Part shown: one piece after another, positions 34,448 through 44,260 of the stretch
How the letters are laid out: each line of letters opens with the position of its first letter
Position numbering within the stretch: position 1 is the stretch's first letter
From: Saprospirales bacterium
GTDB taxonomy: Bacteria; Bacteroidota; Bacteroidia; Chitinophagales; UBA8649
Reading direction: 5' to 3'
DNA: 64,000 nt
Assembly: GCA_002708985.1 (NCBI GenBank)
Contig: PAPS01000009.1
Span: forward strand, 43,683-107,682
The notes under the pieces: model-generated
Seen by the model: the letters and a program-made list of their open reading frames with translations, nothing else
What the model was told of the DNA's origin: nothing
Databases searched by the model: none
Made by a program: the position numbers and the translations under genes

Positions 34448-37400
34448 TTATCGGATAAGGAGGAAGCTTCCTTTTAAGTCAATTTCTTGGCCATCAGCAA
34501 ATCTTCCTTTAAACAGATAACCAAATGTGTTTGGAGGAAGTACTTTTCCTTTCCATGTACCATCCCAACCGGGTTCTTGTTGATTCCCCACAAATATGAT
34601 TTCTCCCCACCGATCGGTTATAATGAGCTCATGGGACACTATGTGTTCACCGTAGACTTTAAAGAAGTCATTCACTCCATCACCATTTGGCGAAAAGGCG
34701 TTAGGTATAAAGACATTTAAATTATTTTCGACCGATGTTGTGGCTAGCGCAGGGATAATGCAAGGGTTGTTAGGATACGACGCGCTGACTTCAAAGCTGT
34801 AATAGGTCTGTTCAGGGATTAACATGGGTGAAAGACAATCCGAACAATCTAAATCCTCAGCTGGGCTCCATACAATATTTGTTAATAAAGAGTCTTCATA
34901 GATATCCGGAAACTGAATCACCAATTCTAAAGCTAGAGTATCCAATAGCGTAATCGTAGTATCTGATGGAATCACTTCAAGGATGACACTGGGAGTGCTT
35001 GAAACAATACTTCCAAAAGGCATTGAACGGCAGCCATCTGCGTCTTCAACACTGAGCCCATAAGTTCCGCTTGGAAGATTGCTAAAGACAGCACTACTTT
35101 GATAGGTGAGGCCCGAGTCTATTGAATATTGATAGGGTGGTATTCCTCCGGTTACACCAAGTATTTGGATTTGTCCTGAACTTGACCCAATACAACCTGA
35201 AGAGTCTACATCTATACTTGTAATCTCAGGTCCAGTAGCTCCATCTAAAAAAGTTGAAAAAGGTGTTTGACATCCGTTGTTATCAGCTATGACTGCGCCA
35301 TAAAGCCCTTGTCCTAAATTACTCCTCGATGGACCGCTGATTCCATCACTCCAAACGACATTGTAAGGCATTGAGCCACCTTGTATGCTAAGACTTATTG
35401 AACCACTTAGGGGATTGTTGCAATTGGGTTCAACAATACTAGCTTGATAGATGATTGCATTAGGCTCATTAAGTAGGGTTGAAGCAGTTCCATCACAACC
35501 TTGTGCATCGGTAACAACGACAGATATAGTTCCTGGCCCGAGTGCAATAATCGTACTAGAGTCCTCCCCGTTTGACCATTGATACAAATAAGGAGTTGTA
35601 CCTCCATTGACATTGGCCACGGCTTGTCCATCAGATGCTCCGTTGCATGTAACATCTCTTCCCGAAAGCGTTACTGAGACGGAATCACCTTCAGGAATGA
35701 TTATGCTGCCGTTGTCAAAACATCCTTGTCCATCACTCACTTGAACGGTGTAAGTCCCTGCTGTAAGATTCAAAGCAGTATCTGTAGTTTGTCCCGCGGG
35801 GTCATCCCATAGAAAAGTAAATGGTTGCACACCCCCGTTCACAAATACATTAGCTTCGCCGTTATCATCGTCAAGACAAGTGGGCGCTGAGCTGCTTAAC
35901 GTTAGAGTAAAGTTTACGTTCTGCTCAACATTAGTGGATGTTGTATCCAAACATCCGGTAGACGGGTCTTCAATGGTTACTATTAGGCTTCCACTAGTCA
36001 GACTCGACAGCACAATCACTCCACTTGCATCGCTTAGTATTCCTGTAGGTGCCTGAATCAGGATCCCATTTTGACTATACCCTATGATGTAGTTCGAATT
36101 GGGTAGTAAACCACTTATTGTTCCAAGACCATCTGTTGCTCCACAATCAATGGTGTCTATGGTGATGTTGTATGATAAACTTCCGGCATCAACAATGTCA
36201 AAGGTCGTGTCGATCGTGCACGCAATGTTGGGATCAATACTATCGGTTAAGGTAAGGGTATAGGTCCCGGGCGATAAACTTGGTTGGTCAATTACTGTAG
36301 GACCATGGGACCAAAAAATATTAGGAGGGCCTAATAACCCTGCAAAGCTGCCGACAAGGGAGCCAGTATTTGTTCCGCTGGCGCAATCAGGCTGAGTTAT
36401 CACAAGTCCCCAAGATGGGTCTGACACCCCTATTCTAGATACAGCGGTATCAATACACCCTCCAAAAGTTTGCACAAGTTGTACATCTGTCCCGCTTAAT
36501 GTTGGATTGGCGACTACCGTTAAGGTATTGGTACTATTCAAAATACCTGAAGGAGACCAATCATAGGTAAACGGGCCGGCCGTTCCCTGTAAAATCACAC
36601 TTTCTCCTGCACAAACAATGGTATCTTCTGGGGTAACGGTTACAGGCAGTGAGTCAAAAAGAGTTAAGCTGGCACTATCAAAGGGTATTCCATTGCATTG
36701 AGACAAACTGTACAGTGTTACGGTCTCAAATCCCTCTTGAATACCATCTGAAATAGGTGTTATTGTCACAGTATCGAATTGCTGCCCAGGGGCAAAAAAT
36801 ATTGTATCATTTATGGTTGTATAGTCTATTCCGTTAGTTGCACTACCTTGAATGTCAATAGGCAGGGAATAGGCAAGCCCAATATCTCCTGTTCGTTCAA
36901 AGATAAATTGACCACCAACGCATCCTTCTACAGCAAAATCTACTAGATCACTTATTACTGAGCTTGCAGCGATGACCACCTGATTAGATGAGAAACTTCC
37001 GGCTTTTAGGAAAACACCTGAATCAAAAATTCGATCAAGAAAAAAACTTTCACTTCCATCTCCAATGGCTAGTTTCATAGTATAGGTTGAACATGCCACT
37101 GTCGGGACAACGGCTTGTAGAAGCTCAGTATTACCCGAATACACTACCCCTGGAATTACTCCACTATAAAAGGCAGTATTGTTTAGTTGACAAGGGACTG
37201 TAGAAAAGAGGTCATCAGAAACGCCATCGTTCACCGTATTAATGGACACAGGAGTGTTCGTGCCGGGAATCAATGCAACATTTTGCTCTACATAGTTACC
37301 TCCAGCAGGATTAGCTCCACTCACGTAAAAACCAAAGACGTCATTGAAGCTGGAGCAGACGTAGTTATCGTATTCTTCGGATCCGAAGCGATAATCGAAT

Positions 37401-37831
37401 TTTAAGGTATCACCAAAAACAGTAATGTCAAAGGTTAAAACACAAGCGTCAGTTGAGATAAGTGTTGGACTATTTAATGCCAAAGACGCATCTAAAGACG
37501 CATCACCAAATAGGCCATTATCAACACTAGCTTGAGGATTAAAGAAGATGTCGTTGTTTTGATTGACGTCCATTGCACTACCAGAGGTCAGTAATATTCC
37601 ATCTGTGATTCCTAAGCCTGCAGGAGCAGAGGTAAACTGCGCGTAGGCATTATTCGCACAATTTAGTGTGGCATTACTTATAGTTACCCCTTGGCCCGCT
37701 AAAGTCTGTGCCATGGTGGATGCATTCACATTAGCCGGATTATCAAAGGTAAATTGGGCTGAAATAGAATGGCCACTAGCGAGGAATACCAATAAGGACA
37801 ACAATAAACGCAGTATGACAGGGCTCTTCAT
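34448..37831 (-). CDS. Large surface protein with choice-of-anchor L domain, SprB-type repeats and gliding-type C-terminal domain
   Basis: 1127 residues. The signal peptide is 'LLLSLLVFLASGHSISAQ'. A choice-of-anchor L domain (about 30-290; 'DGILLTSGSAMDVNQNND', 'FGSEEYDNYV') is followed by a Calx-beta-like segment ('GIQEGFETVTLYSLS'), then about five SprB-like repeats (about 530-960; 'GTYTVQVSDGQGC', 'YQWSNGEDSS', 'GTYGLSVEDADGC'). The C-terminus 'VFIPNAFSPNGDGVNDFFKV' to 'KGSFLLIR' is the type B (gliding motility-associated) sorting domain. It is a T9SS cargo likely displayed at the surface for adhesion or gliding. It lies next to flavodoxin with no evident functional link. Confidence 0.9.
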   Translation of the reverse strand: MKSPVILRLLLSLLVFLASGHSISAQFTFDNPANVNASTMAQTLAGQGVTISNATLNCANNAYAQFTSAPAGLGITDGILLTSGSAMDVNQNNDIFFNPQASVDNGLFGDASLDASLALNSPTLISTDACVLTFDITVFGDTLKFDYRFGSEEYDNYVCSSFNDVFGFYVSGANPAGGNYVEQNVALIPGTNTPVSINTVNDGVSDDLFSTVPCQLNNTAFYSGVIPGVVYSGNTELLQAVVPTVACSTYTMKLAIGDGSESFFLDRIFDSGVFLKAGSFSSNQVVIAASSVISDLVDFAVEGCVGGQFIFERTGDIGLAYSLPIDIQGSATNGIDYTTINDTIFFAPGQQFDTVTITPISDGIQEGFETVTLYSLSQCNGIPFDSASLTLFDSLPVTVTPEDTIVCAGESVILQGTAGPFTYDWSPSGILNSTNTLTVVANPTLSGTDVQLVQTFGGCIDTAVSRIGVSDPSWGLVITQPDCASGTNTGSLVGSFAGLLGPPNIFWSHGPTVIDQPSLSPGTYTLTLTDSIDPNIACTIDTTFDIVDAGSLSYNITIDTIDCGATDGLGTISGLLPNSNYIIGYSQNGILIQAPTGILSDASGVIVLSSLTSGSLIVTIEDPSTGCLDTTSTNVEQNVNFTLTLSSSAPTCLDDDNGEANVFVNGGVQPFTFLWDDPAGQTTDTALNLTAGTYTVQVSDGQGCFDNGSIIIPEGDSVSVTLSGRDVTCNGASDGQAVANVNGGTTPYLYQWSNGEDSSTIIALGPGTISVVVTDAQGCDGTASTLLNEPNAIIYQASIVEPNCNNPLSGSISLSIQGGSMPYNVVWSDGISGPSRSNLGQGLYGAVIADNNGCQTPFSTFLDGATGPEITSIDVDSSGCIGSSSGQIQILGVTGGIPPYQYSIDSGLTYQSSAVFSNLPSGTYGLSVEDADGCRSMPFGSIVSSTPSVILEVIPSDTTITLLDTLALELVIQFPDIYEDSLLTNIVWSPAEDLDCSDCLSPMLIPEQTYYSFEVSASYPNNPCIIPALATTSVENNLNVFIPNAFSPNGDGVNDFFKVYGEHIVSHELIITDRWGEIIFVGNQQEPGWDGTWKGKVLPPNTFGYLFKGRFADGQEIDLKGSFLLIR

Positions 37832-37865
37832 AATTTCCTTAAAAAAGATACTACATATTAGCTTG

Positions 37866-38387
37866 TTACATACCGAAAGAGGCTAAAACTTCAGGAATCC
37901 ATCGGTTGATTCGGTCATCTGTAAGGTCATCTTGATTATCGATATCAAGACAGAGTCCTACAAATTGATCCCCACGCTGCGCTTTGGAAAAGTCATGCTC
38001 ATAATCTAGTGCTGAGGTGAATCCATGCAACGTGCCTCCTTGATTCTCAGCCATATCTGCATAGACTCCAATGGCATCACAGAAGTAAGTAGCATAGCCA
38101 TATTGATCACCAAGCCCAAAAAAAGCAAGCTGTTTGCCTGTAAAATCAATGGCTTCAAATTCAGGAATGAACTCCTCCCAATCGCCTTGCAATTCCCCAT
38201 CATACCATGTAGGCTGACCGATAATTAGAAAATCATATTGTGCCATGTCAGCCGCCTTACGCTGATAAATTTCAATTAAGTCAACCTGTATATCAGGTTT
38301 TATCTCTTGAATAAGGGACTTGATTTTTTCAGATACCTGTTCTGTGTTTCCAGTATCTGTCCCGTAAAACAAACCAATAGATGCCAT
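37866..38387 (-). CDS. fldA: Flavodoxin
   Basis: 173 residues, long-chain type. 'GLFYGTDTGNTEQVSEKI' is the FMN phosphate loop; 'GQPTWYDGELQGDWEEF' and 'FFGLGDQYGYATYFCDAIG' are the isoalloxazine-binding loops. It is a small electron carrier replacing ferredoxin, for example under iron limitation. The start is separated from the S41 protease stop by 18 bp, so co-transcription with that gene and dapD is possible. Confidence 0.95.
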   Translation of the reverse strand: MASIGLFYGTDTGNTEQVSEKIKSLIQEIKPDIQVDLIEIYQRKAADMAQYDFLIIGQPTWYDGELQGDWEEFIPEFEAIDFTGKQLAFFGLGDQYGYATYFCDAIGVYADMAENQGGTLHGFTSALDYEHDFSKAQRGDQFVGLCLDIDNQDDLTDDRINRWIPEVLASFGM

Positions 38388-38405
38388 GTTAAAACGCTAT
38401 TAAAA

Positions 38406-39989
38406 CTACTCCGATTGAAGGTAAGCTTTTATCGAAGCTTTATCACCGACAAGTTCTAAGGCTTTTTGTAAAATATCGTCATTTTCGTTGTAAACCTTGA
38501 AGAAGGCCTCTGGGTTATACAGGGAACGAGCTAAAATTGCCTTAAACTGCAGATGAATCCATTGCATGGATACTGTCATCCCTTCGCTATCTAGTGAGTC
38601 AATCTCACTATAGCAATAATTTAAAAAGTCTGTGAAAATTACATCCTCTTCATTAAACATGACTAAATAACTATTGATGTCCGGGTATCGATTAAGCACT
38701 TCCTCTCGTTGGTCATCGATGTAGGAGTAGATGAACTCTTGAAACAACCCTTCACGGCGAATTTGCCCTAAGGCTCTCGATCCTCCTGAAGTGTCCATTG
38801 CAACCCACACATCTGGCATGATGCCTCCTCCGCCAAATACCGTTCGCCCCCCAGTAGTAGTGTACTTTAATGAATCGGGAACTTCCATGGCGTAGCTGGA
38901 GTCAGTCAACTCCCCAGAATCCATTCGTCGCTCAATTTCTTCTCTGTAGGCCTCTACGCCATCCTCATATGGACGTTGGATAAAGCGACCACTAGGCGTA
39001 AAATAACGAGCTACTGTTAGTCGTATTAATGACCCATCAGGTAGGTTATATCCTCTTTGCACTAGCCCTTTTCCAAATGTACGGCGTCCAATCACAAGTC
39101 CTCGATCATGATCTTGGATAGCTCCGGAAACGATTTCACTGGCACTTGCCGAGTATTGATTAACCAAAACAACGAGGTTACCTTTTTTAAACTTACCTTC
39201 CTTGGTCGTGGTATAATTTTTTCGGCGACTTTGAGCCCCTTCGGTATAGGTTACTAGAAATCCGGCACCAAAAAACTGATTGACTACATCTACAGCTGCA
39301 TTGAGGTATCCACCCGAGTTATTCTGTAGATCAAATACAAGGTTTTTCATCCCCTCATTATTGAGCTTTTCCAAAGCACTTTCTACCTCTTCTGAGGTGG
39401 TTGCTGAAAATTTAACCAGTTTGATATACCCTGTCTTTTTATCTAACATGTAGGCTGCCTCAACGGAATTCAGCGGAATTTTATCACGTGTAATGGTAAA
39501 AGGTAAAAGCGCCTTATTACTCCCACGCTTGATATCGACAACAACTTTTGTTCCTTTAGGTCCTCTTAGTAAATCGATTACACCTCTGTTGTTGATGCCT
39601 ATCCCCGCAATGGTGTCACCATCAACTCGAATGATTTTATCTCCGGGAAGAATTCCCACAGCCTCCGAGGGCCCTCCAAAAATAGTCTCTACGATAAAAA
39701 TGGTGTCTTGAAGTAGGTTAAACCTTACTCCGATACCCTCAAAATTTCCAATGAGAGGTTCATTCATCGCTTGGACATCCTTTGCTGCTGTGTAACTGCT
39801 GTGGGGATCTAATTCTTTCAGGAACGCTCGAATCGCCTTTTCAACAATAGCGCTATCCGCGATGTCTTCTACGTAGAATCGATCTACATAATTGAAAAAA
39901 GATTGAATTTTATTGCTTTCCGTTTGAGAAAGTTGAGCGTTTACCAGAATTGGAGTATACAAAAAGAATAGAACTATAATACGAAGCAT
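38406..39989 (-). CDS. S41 family C-terminal processing peptidase (second copy)
   Basis: 527 residues. A signal peptide ends near 'LVNAQLSQ'. The PDZ domain ('GIGVRFNLLQDTIFIVETI', 'GGPSEAVGILPGDKI') precedes the protease core: 'FDLQNNSGGYLNAAVDVVNQ', 'YSASASEIVSGAIQ' with the nucleophilic Ser, and the Lys in 'GRRTFGKGLVQ'. It differs clearly from the copy at 23810 and is an older paralogue. Periplasmic C-terminal processing is expected; specific targets are unknown. Confidence 0.92.
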   Translation of the reverse strand: MLRIIVLFFLYTPILVNAQLSQTESNKIQSFFNYVDRFYVEDIADSAIVEKAIRAFLKELDPHSSYTAAKDVQAMNEPLIGNFEGIGVRFNLLQDTIFIVETIFGGPSEAVGILPGDKIIRVDGDTIAGIGINNRGVIDLLRGPKGTKVVVDIKRGSNKALLPFTITRDKIPLNSVEAAYMLDKKTGYIKLVKFSATTSEEVESALEKLNNEGMKNLVFDLQNNSGGYLNAAVDVVNQFFGAGFLVTYTEGAQSRRKNYTTTKEGKFKKGNLVVLVNQYSASASEIVSGAIQDHDRGLVIGRRTFGKGLVQRGYNLPDGSLIRLTVARYFTPSGRFIQRPYEDGVEAYREEIERRMDSGELTDSSYAMEVPDSLKYTTTGGRTVFGGGGIMPDVWVAMDTSGGSRALGQIRREGLFQEFIYSYIDDQREEVLNRYPDINSYLVMFNEEDVIFTDFLNYCYSEIDSLDSEGMTVSMQWIHLQFKAILARSLYNPEAFFKVYNENDDILQKALELVGDKASIKAYLQSE

Positions 39990-40023
39990 AATTGGCGGTT
40001 ATTTTGTAAACACATATCAGGCG

Positions 40024-40839
40024 TTACACAGATAAGTTAAAATCTCGCAGTGCATCATTTAACGAAGTTTTTTTGTCAGTCGACGCCTTTCGTTGCCCTA
40101 TAATTAACGCACAAGGTATGCCAAAGTTGCCAGCGGGAAATGTTTTGCTTGTACTACCAGGTATTACAACAGATTTTGGTGGGATATATCCCTTGTACTC
40201 TTTGGGCTGATCACCACTTACGTCGATAATCTTTGTGCTGCCCGTGATGGTAACGTTAGCGCCAATTACAGCCTCTTCTCCGACATGAACACCTTCAACT
40301 AAGATGGCCCGTGAACCTATGAATGCATGATCTTCGACAATTACTGGCTGTGCTTGAAGTGGTTCAAGAACGCCTCCTATACCAACCCCTCCACTTAAGT
40401 GAACATGTTGTCCAATTTGGGCACAAGAACCTACCGTTGCCCAGGTATCTACCATGGAGTTAGCGCCAACATAGGCTCCTATGTTTACATAGCTTGGCAT
40501 CATAACGACACCCGGCTCCAAGTGGCTGCCATAGCGGGCAAGAGCTTGTGGTACGACTCTAACTTGTTGCGCAGCAAAGTCCTTTTTGAGCGGAATCTTG
40601 TCATGAAACTCAAACGGCCCATGTTCAATCGTTTCCATTTGCTTTACAGGGAAATAAAGAATCACAGCTTTTTTTAACCAAGTATGCACCTGCCACTGAT
40701 CATTTTGTTTTGTACAAATTCTTAATCGTCCTTTGTCCAGTTCCTCAATGACATAGTCAATGGCCTTTACGGTCGTTGAGTTTTTGATTAATTCGCGGTT
40801 GTCCCATGCAGATTCGATGAGTTGCTGTGCATTGTTCAT
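40024..40839 (-). CDS. dapD: 2,3,4,5-tetrahydropyridine-2,6-dicarboxylate N-succinyltransferase
   Basis: 271 residues, typical length. The helical N-domain ('IESAWDNRELIKN') is followed by the left-handed beta-helix of hexapeptide repeats ('GAYVGANSMVDTWATVGSCA', 'GGVGIGGVLEPLQA') and 'VVIPGSTSKTF'. It succinylates tetrahydrodipicolinate in the lysine/meso-diaminopimelate pathway. It is divergent from tRNA-Lys. Confidence 0.95.
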   Translation of the reverse strand: MNNAQQLIESAWDNRELIKNSTTVKAIDYVIEELDKGRLRICTKQNDQWQVHTWLKKAVILYFPVKQMETIEHGPFEFHDKIPLKKDFAAQQVRVVPQALARYGSHLEPGVVMMPSYVNIGAYVGANSMVDTWATVGSCAQIGQHVHLSGGVGIGGVLEPLQAQPVIVEDHAFIGSRAILVEGVHVGEEAVIGANVTITGSTKIIDVSGDQPKEYKGYIPPKSVVIPGSTSKTFPAGNFGIPCALIIGQRKASTDKKTSLNDALRDFNLSV

Positions 40840-40903
40840 AATTATAAAATAGAGTCTAAAATTACTTTTTACAAGTGTAACTTTTATTTACATAATATCG
40901 TTG

Positions 40904-40911
40904 TATCTTTG
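40904..40911 (+). promoter_or_regulatory. -7 box of tRNA-Lys promoter
   Basis: TATCTTTG is an exact TAnnTTTG match 20 bp before the mature tRNA 5' end. The same octamer precedes tRNA-Leu, which supports it as the housekeeping -7 element. The -33 region is only T-rich. Confidence 0.7.
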
Positions 40912-40931
40912 CCGTCCCGTTATGGGAAATT

Positions 40932-41004
40932 GACTCGGTAGCTCAGCTGGTAGAGCAATACACTTTTAATGTATGGGTCCTGGGTTCGAACCCCAGCCGA
41001 GTCA
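40932..41004 (+). tRNA. tRNA-Lys (anticodon TTT)
   Basis: A 73-base cloverleaf: acceptor GACTCGG/CCGAGTC, D-arm GCTC...GAGC, anticodon loop CTTTTAA with TTT at 40965-40967, T-arm CTGGGTTCGAACCCCAG. The discriminator is A and the CCA end is not encoded. It stands alone between dapD (divergent) and the nitronate monooxygenase-like gene (convergent). Confidence 0.97.
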
Positions 41005-41033
41005 CATTTTTCTCTGCACCTCTTTTTCTTTTT

Positions 41034-42059
41034 TTAATCCCTCTGCACGAGGCTAGATGTCAACGCTGCTTGCTGTAAAGTAGGATTTTCATTAACCTCT
41101 TTATATTCTTTTTTTAGTCGTTCAATAATTGTACTGACCGATTCAATGGATTTTGTGTATTCGATGCTCGGTCCTGCGCACCATACGGTCTTATAGGTTG
41201 CGCTGAATGCAGCCTTTTCAACCGACTTCATGCCTTTTGAATAGGTAAGCATTTTTACATACTTTTTAAGGCGTTTGTTTTTAGATAATACACGCTCAAA
41301 CGCATTTTGTTGAGTACCTATTTTTTGGACATAGGGCGTATTGATAACTGTACAGGGTGAGCCGGAAATCTTGGTAGTTAGCACAATGTCTTTTGCTCCA
41401 TAATCAACACAGGCTTGCTTGTATTCTTCTGAAACAGGTGCTTCGGTGGTGGCAATAAATGGTGATCCCATAGAAACACCTAATGCACCATCTCCATGAA
41501 TTCTTGCCCATATACCCGCTCCATTTCCGACACCTCCTGCAGAAATTACAGGTAGTTTACATGCCTCTTTCAACTGGGGAATTAATTCTTTGGACATTAA
41601 GGGCCCTGCATGGCCCCCTGCCTCTTTGTTTACGGCAATGAGTGCATCGCATCCAAGGTTCTCAACCTTTCGCGCATAATCGGCATTAACGACATCACAA
41701 AAAACTTTTATCCCAAGCGGTTTACATACATCGATAACTTCTTTGGGAGATCCTAAGGAGGTAATGATATAGTCTACACCAAGGTCTGCACAGGTGGCTA
41801 ATTGTCTTTTGTAGTGAATGTTTGACCTGTTTACGATGAGATTAATGCCAAAGGGGCCTTTGGCCTTTTGACGTATTGCAGTAATGGCTTGTCGCATGGC
41901 ATCATCCGTCCGCCAATTTAGTGCAGGGATACATGCGGTAACTCCAGATTGAAGGGCTGCAATGGTCATCGCTGTATTGGACACAAGGAACATAGGGGCT
42001 ACAATGAGCGGGAAATCGATTCCTAGGAGTTCGGTTAGTCCATTTTTGACGTTTTCCAT
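41034..42059 (-). CDS. Nitronate monooxygenase/2-nitropropane dioxygenase-like flavoprotein
   Basis: 341 residues, TIM-barrel NPD family. 'FPLIVAPMFLVSNTAMTIAA' at the N-terminus, 'GPFGINLIV', 'NKEAGGHAG' and 'PVISAGGVGNGAGIWARIHG' with 'GALGVSMGSPFIATTEA' are the FMN-binding blocks. Such enzymes oxidise alkyl nitronates such as propionate 3-nitronate, but some relatives are enoyl-ACP reductases (FabK). The His in 'AGGHAG' favours the nitronate monooxygenase class. No pathway neighbours are present. Confidence 0.85.
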   Translation of the reverse strand: MENVKNGLTELLGIDFPLIVAPMFLVSNTAMTIAALQSGVTACIPALNWRTDDAMRQAITAIRQKAKGPFGINLIVNRSNIHYKRQLATCADLGVDYIITSLGSPKEVIDVCKPLGIKVFCDVVNADYARKVENLGCDALIAVNKEAGGHAGPLMSKELIPQLKEACKLPVISAGGVGNGAGIWARIHGDGALGVSMGSPFIATTEAPVSEEYKQACVDYGAKDIVLTTKISGSPCTVINTPYVQKIGTQQNAFERVLSKNKRLKKYVKMLTYSKGMKSVEKAAFSATYKTVWCAGPSIEYTKSIESVSTIIERLKKEYKEVNENPTLQQAALTSSLVQRD

Positions 42060-42334
42060 ATAATGAGTGTAGATATTTAAGATAGGGAGAAATAAACGCT
42101 TCGAGCAAAATAGATTTATCTTTTCTATATGGATGAAACCAAGTACTCAACGGTTGAAGTGCATATTAGAAAAATTGGCCTAGTGGCAATTATGGCTAAG
42201 GTGCTTGTCTATATTTCAGATAGCAATTCAATAAGTACTAAAAGACTATCGTTATATCGTTGTGGATTGTCATCGGAAGTGCCTCAATGTTGTGGCAGCT
42301 TTAAGGGACAGCCTCCTCTTTAAAACGGATAATT

Positions 42335-44260
42335 ATGAATATTCAAAAACGCATTATAGTGGGCCTGCTGTGCCTTGTTCAATGTTTCTTTTTGTCCAAT
42401 TGTTTTGCGCAACATAAGGTCAACAAAAAAGCGGAGGCATGGTATTTTGAAGGAATTCGTTCAGAGAATTTGGGGATGATAGAGGAGGCGTTATTCTGCT
42501 ACACCAAATCCATTAAAAAGCAAAAGACGTACATCCTGCCTTGGCTTGCTAAAGCAAACATCCTTTACCGCATTGACAGCCTCCAATCGGCTTATGATAT
42601 TTTAAAAAAGGCGGAGTCCTGCGTTAAGTCATCTCATGTTAAATTGGACTATGGCTTGGCACTTTATAGTTTCTTATTGCAAGATTATAATCAGGCTCAA
42701 GAACATGTAGACAAGCTCTTCGAAGTTCAACACCACTGGTCTTCTTCTTTCAAGTACGAAGCGTCCATATTGCAACAGAGCATTTATCTCGCGGATAGTT
42801 TGGTTCGACATCCTCACAGTTATGAGTTGGAGCTACTACCAGCTAGTGTAAACTCATCTTATGATGAATATTTTCCATCCTTAACGGTTGATGGTGAGCA
42901 GTTGTTTTTTACTCGATTAGAACCCGAAGAGGATGGTTTGGGTTTTTGGGATGAAGATCTATATTCCTGCAGTCGAGAGGATGAGTCGTGGGCTGATGCA
43001 GTAGCCCTCCCATCAACGATAAACTCCAACAAAAATGAAGGGGCTAATTCGATTAGTACAGATGGTAACGAGCTGTTCTACGCTGCGATGTATGGACAAC
43101 TAGGTGATATGAATATCTACCGTGCTGAGTACAGCAATCAGCAATGGAATGTGCCAAAATCTTTGTCAACCGCCGTAAATAGTGGTCAATGGGATTCACA
43201 ACCCTGTTTGTCTGCCGATGGTGCCATGTTGTTTTTTACTTCAACGCGGCCCGGAGGACTTGGAAATTCAGATATCTATGTAGCGAGACGCGATTCCAAT
43301 AATGTATTTTCTGCAGTAGAGCGTCTTCCATTTCCTATTAATACACCGGGTAATGATCAGCGCCCTCATTTTCATCCCGATGGCAAGACCTTGTATTTTT
43401 CTAGCAGTGGCCTGCCAGGTATGGGGGGAAGTGATCTATACAAATCGCAGTTAATGGAAGATGGTACTTGGACAAAACCAGAAAACTTAGGCTTTCCTAT
43501 AAACTCATCGAAGGATGAGCGGGGAATTTTTATCAGCGGTGATGGCAAACTCGCCTTTATATCGACTAATCGAAAAGGGGGTATAGGGGGTATGGATATT
43601 TATCAGTTTGATTTGCCTCACTCGGTGGCTCCTGGCTTAACCTCTTATCTAAAGGGTAACGTACTCGACTCGCTGACAAGACAGCCTCTAACGGCAACTA
43701 TTGAGATTTATGACTTAACAAGAAATCAAGAATATCGGACAGTGGATGTGGATCCGGTAGATGGATCATTTTTGTTTGCTTTTCCTGGAAGTTTTAACTA
43801 TTCATTTCATATTACTTCGCCTGGAAAGATTCCGATTTCGAAAACAATTACTTCTGATTCGATCCTTACCTCGGGAGAACTTCTTAATGAAGAATTTCTT
43901 TTATCGGGTCCTAGTATCGGAAATCAATTTCGCTTGAACAATGTGTTTTTTGAAACGAATAGCGCTGTTCTAGAGGAGATTAGTAAGCAGGAGCTTCAAA
44001 TCGTTGCCAATTGGATGGTAACTGTAGAGGACACGGTCATATTCGAGTTGCAAGGCCATACGGATAACCGAGGCAGTGAAGCTTGGAATCTCACCTTATC
44101 TCAACAAAGAGCCGATGCGGTGCGTAGCTATCTCGTTTCGATTGGTATTCCTGATGACAGACTTGTTGCTCGTGGTTTTGGTATGACACGGCCTATTGAT
44201 TCAAACGAAACCGAAGAAGGCCGTGCAAATAACCGCCGAACAGAGGTTCACTTTCGCTAA
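42335..44260 (+). CDS. PorE-like outer-membrane protein: TPR, PD40 propeller, carboxypeptidase-regulatory-like domain, OmpA
   Basis: 641 residues. The signal region 'LLCLVQCFFLSNCFAQ' contains a Cys in a poor lipobox (LSNC), so lipoprotein or signal peptidase I processing are both possible. TPR-like helices (about 30-150; 'WYFEGIRSENLGMIEEAL') are followed by PD40 propeller blades (about 170-430; 'YDEYFPSLTVDGEQLFFTR', 'PHFHPDGKTLYFSSSG', 'RGIFISGDGKLAFISTNRKG'), a regulatory-like domain (about 440-520) and an OmpA peptidoglycan-binding domain ('LQGHTDNRGSEAWNLTLSQQ', 'GRANNRRTEVHF'). This order is that of PorE, the T9SS protein linking the machine to peptidoglycan; close paralogues exist, so the symbol is withheld. 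The stop abuts that of pabB. Confidence 0.82.
   Translation: MNIQKRIIVGLLCLVQCFFLSNCFAQHKVNKKAEAWYFEGIRSENLGMIEEALFCYTKSIKKQKTYILPWLAKANILYRIDSLQSAYDILKKAESCVKSSHVKLDYGLALYSFLLQDYNQAQEHVDKLFEVQHHWSSSFKYEASILQQSIYLADSLVRHPHSYELELLPASVNSSYDEYFPSLTVDGEQLFFTRLEPEEDGLGFWDEDLYSCSREDESWADAVALPSTINSNKNEGANSISTDGNELFYAAMYGQLGDMNIYRAEYSNQQWNVPKSLSTAVNSGQWDSQPCLSADGAMLFFTSTRPGGLGNSDIYVARRDSNNVFSAVERLPFPINTPGNDQRPHFHPDGKTLYFSSSGLPGMGGSDLYKSQLMEDGTWTKPENLGFPINSSKDERGIFISGDGKLAFISTNRKGGIGGMDIYQFDLPHSVAPGLTSYLKGNVLDSLTRQPLTATIEIYDLTRNQEYRTVDVDPVDGSFLFAFPGSFNYSFHITSPGKIPISKTITSDSILTSGELLNEEFLLSGPSIGNQFRLNNVFFETNSAVLEEISKQELQIVANWMVTVEDTVIFELQGHTDNRGSEAWNLTLSQQRADAVRSYLVSIGIPDDRLVARGFGMTRPIDSNETEEGRANNRRTEVHFR

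Noticed and set aside
40932-41004. tRNA-Lys as an integration site of a mobile element
   Set aside because: No integrase, no direct repeat of the tRNA 3' end and only core genes on both sides. The same holds for tRNA-Leu at 50019.
42129-42323. 64-aa plus-strand ORF before the PorE-like gene
   Set aside because: No family, no hydrophobic or domain pattern and no clear RBS; more likely leader or spacer DNA.
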